64,000 nt of DNA from Tenacibaculum mesophilum (GTDB lineage Bacteria > Bacteroidota > Bacteroidia > Flavobacteriales > Flavobacteriaceae), in assembly GCF_003867075.1 (NCBI RefSeq), contig NZ_CP032544.1, forward strand, positions 372,001-436,000, in the 5' to 3' direction. The position numbers were made by a program, and so were the translations under genes. The notes beneath the pieces are model-generated. The model was not told where the DNA came from. It was given only the letters and a program-made list of their open reading frames with translations, and did not search any database. This document shows positions 62,742 to 64,000 of this stretch, piece by piece (the stretch's first letter is position 1; the number at the start of each line of letters is the position of its first letter).

Positions 62742-63623
62742 TCACGGTTTAAAATAATATCCGAAATTGTTAAATTTATTTGCCTTAAGTTTGTTTTTTG
62801 AAAAATAATTAATGGTTTTTGCTATAGCAGGGTTTTGTAAGCTGTGCCTAGAGTAAGCTAAACCTACTTCTCTATAATAACGAGGGCCTTTATACGGCCT
62901 AGTTTCAAAACCATACCAACCATCAATAAAATACTCAGGTAAAAAAGTTAAACCTAAACCCGCCATTAATAAAGTTAAAGTTTCAGTTTTTGTACTACAA
63001 TTACCTACAGTATTAATAGTTTTATTAGCAAAATTTAGGATAGAAATACATTGTTTATGAGCTTCACAAGGAGGACAATGAATGAAGTTTTCATCTTTTA
63101 AATCTGCTACCAAATCAATTTCGTTTTTGGCTAATAATTTATGTCCATTGGGAATACATAATAAATAATCTTCTTGCCATAGTGGTAAAAACAAATCTTC
63201 TTCTTTCTTCCATTCTTTAACTAATAAATTAATCTCATTATTTTCATTACAATGATTTACTGTCCAAAATACATTACTATTTAATTCATTAACCTTTTTT
63301 ATAAATTGTAGTTTGTATTCTTGTGGTAAACTATCTGCAATACCAATTTTAACCTCATTTTTAAACGCACTTTTTGTAAATATGTTAGGTAAATCATTTA
63401 ATTCATTTAAAATTCTTTTAGCTATGGGGTATAGGTAGTGTGCTTCGTTTGTAGGCTCGACACCTCGTTGATGTCTTTTAAATAAAGTACAATTCATTTT
63501 ACTCTCAAATAATTTTATTCCGTTAGAAATATTAGGTTGAGAAACAAAACATTTATTGGCCGCACGTGTAAGGTTTTTTTCTTCATATACAGCAATAAAA
63601 AACTTTAATAAACGCTCTTCCAT
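62742..63623 (-). CDS. LysR family transcriptional regulator
   Basis: 293 residues. N-terminal HTH (residues 1-60) with LTRAANKCFVSQPNISNGIKLFESKM, and a periplasmic-binding-type inducer domain (88-270). The inducer domain holds Cys183, Cys186, Cys192 and Cys209 (HCPPCEAHKQC), a cluster placed like the redox cysteines of OxyR but not identical to them, so thiol or metal sensing is possible. The overlapping divergent promoters with the SDR gene are typical of a LysR regulator and its target. Confidence 0.9.
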   Translation of the reverse strand: MEERLLKFFIAVYEEKNLTRAANKCFVSQPNISNGIKLFESKMNCTLFKRHQRGVEPTNEAHYLYPIAKRILNELNDLPNIFTKSAFKNEVKIGIADSLPQEYKLQFIKKVNELNSNVFWTVNHCNENNEINLLVKEWKKEEDLFLPLWQEDYLLCIPNGHKLLAKNEIDLVADLKDENFIHCPPCEAHKQCISILNFANKTINTVGNCSTKTETLTLLMAGLGLTFLPEYFIDGWYGFETRPYKGPRYYREVGLAYSRHSLQNPAIAKTINYFSKNKLKANKFNNFGYYFKP

Positions 63624-63649
63624 TATAATTATAAATTATGATTAAGATA

Positions 63650-63657
63650 CAAAAATA
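63650..63657 (-). promoter_or_regulatory. -7 element of the LysR gene
   Basis: TATTTTTG on the minus strand, 26 bases before the LysR start. It overlaps the SDR promoter region. Confidence 0.5.
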
Positions 63658-63662
63658 GTATT

Positions 63663-63692
63663 TTGAGTAGTTTTTTTTGAAATGTACCTTTG
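63663..63692 (+). promoter_or_regulatory. promoter of the SDR gene
   Basis: TTG at 63663-63665, a 19-base spacer, TACCTTTG at 63685-63692. Full consensus match, 81 bases before the ATG. Confidence 0.7.
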
Positions 63693-63773
63693 TAAAATCT
63701 AATAAAATAGTTAGCTAGTAGTAAAGTTGAATTTAAATTAGTATAAAAAATAATTATAACAAAGGAATGATTT

Positions 63774-64000
63774 ATGGAAGATAAAAAATTAGTAGTTATT
63801 ACTGGAGCTAGTTCTGGTTTTGGGTTAGAAATGGCTAAAATGTTTGCAGAAGACGGATACCCTCTTTTATTATTAGCAAGAAGGGTAGAAAAGATGGAGG
63901 CTTTAAACTTACCTAATACCTTGTGTAAAAAAGTTGATGTAACTGATAAAACGGGATTAGAAAAAGCAATAAGAGCGGCTGAAGCTGTTTATGGAGAAAC
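63774..64000 (+). CDS. SDR family oxidoreductase (partial, runs off the window)
   Basis: 75 complete codons remain, starting at ATG 63774 (MEDKKLVVITGASSGFG). TGASSGFG is the NAD(P)-binding glycine motif of classical short-chain dehydrogenases; ARRVEKME and VDVTD follow as in YdfG-like 3-hydroxy acid dehydrogenases. An earlier ATG at 63767 is out of frame. AAAGGA lies just upstream. Likely controlled by the divergent LysR. Confidence 0.85.
   Translation, partial: MEDKKLVVITGASSGFGLEMAKMFAEDGYPLLLLARRVEKMEALNLPNTLCKKVDVTDKTGLEKAIRAAEAVYGE

Overview
The window is AT-rich DNA that reads as a marine Flavobacteriaceae chromosome, close to Tenacibaculum. The genus is an inference; the family rests on several signs. 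Promoters match the Bacteroidetes form TTG-N17-23-TAnnTTTG and most start codons lack a Shine-Dalgarno sequence. Many short lipoproteins carry an S-C or T-S-C lipobox. Bacteroidetes-restricted families recur (DUF4290, DUF6787-like, HU-like DUF4469, SatD/DUF3307, type VI TssD), and MurA has Asp in place of the active-site Cys. I saw no rRNA, tRNA, CRISPR array or insertion sequence. Both ends of the window cut genes.

Layout. 1-2.6 kb: a small redox cluster (OsmC, FMN reductase, YjdI-CDGSH fusion, YjdJ-type GNAT, a glutaredoxin-like protein without active-site cysteines, MarR regulator). 2.8-9.2 kb: a lipoprotein, FadH-type dienoyl-CoA reductase, a small membrane protein with EttA, and a large AsmA-like protein. 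9.5-14.7 kb: a zinc-ribbon lipoprotein, lpdA, argS, a YkgJ-like protein and a sterol desaturase family enzyme. 14.7-17.1 kb: an accessory patch with three paralogous double-glycine leader peptides, a short protein with a possible frameshift, and a beta/gamma-crystallin-like lipoprotein. 17.2-23.6 kb: HEAT-like protein, mnmA between two YwqK/MORN-repeat proteins, nitronate monooxygenase and a TPR-like protein. 23.7-28.0 kb: leuACDB operon with its own promoter and terminator. 28.2-34.1 kb: M57-type protease, a LytS/LytTR two-component pair, and a tautomerase-SDR-NTF2 operon beside a Crp/Fnr gene, with CRP-like boxes between them.

34.1-43.6 kb is the accessory heart of the window. About 1 kb of intergenic repeats leads into a type VI secretion cassette: a TssD/Hcp tube protein, a 387-residue HEIGH metallopeptidase effector, and four tightly packed small lipoprotein/membrane proteins that look like a tandem immunity array. 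Related 56-bp direct repeats flank the cassette. A beta-barrel protein, an OLD-family ATPase/TOPRIM nuclease and an HU-like DNA-binding protein follow. No other T6SS structural gene is present, so the cassette must use an apparatus encoded elsewhere.

43.6-64 kb returns to core functions: hutG/hutI, parE - small membrane protein - parC - mscS, a DUF937 protein, a DAACS symporter with a sulfurtransferase, a SatD/DUF3307 operon in which SatD resembles a nucleotide cyclase domain fused to an HTH, a PcrA/UvrD helicase, DUF4290-murA, and finally a LysR gene divergent from an SDR gene cut by the window end.
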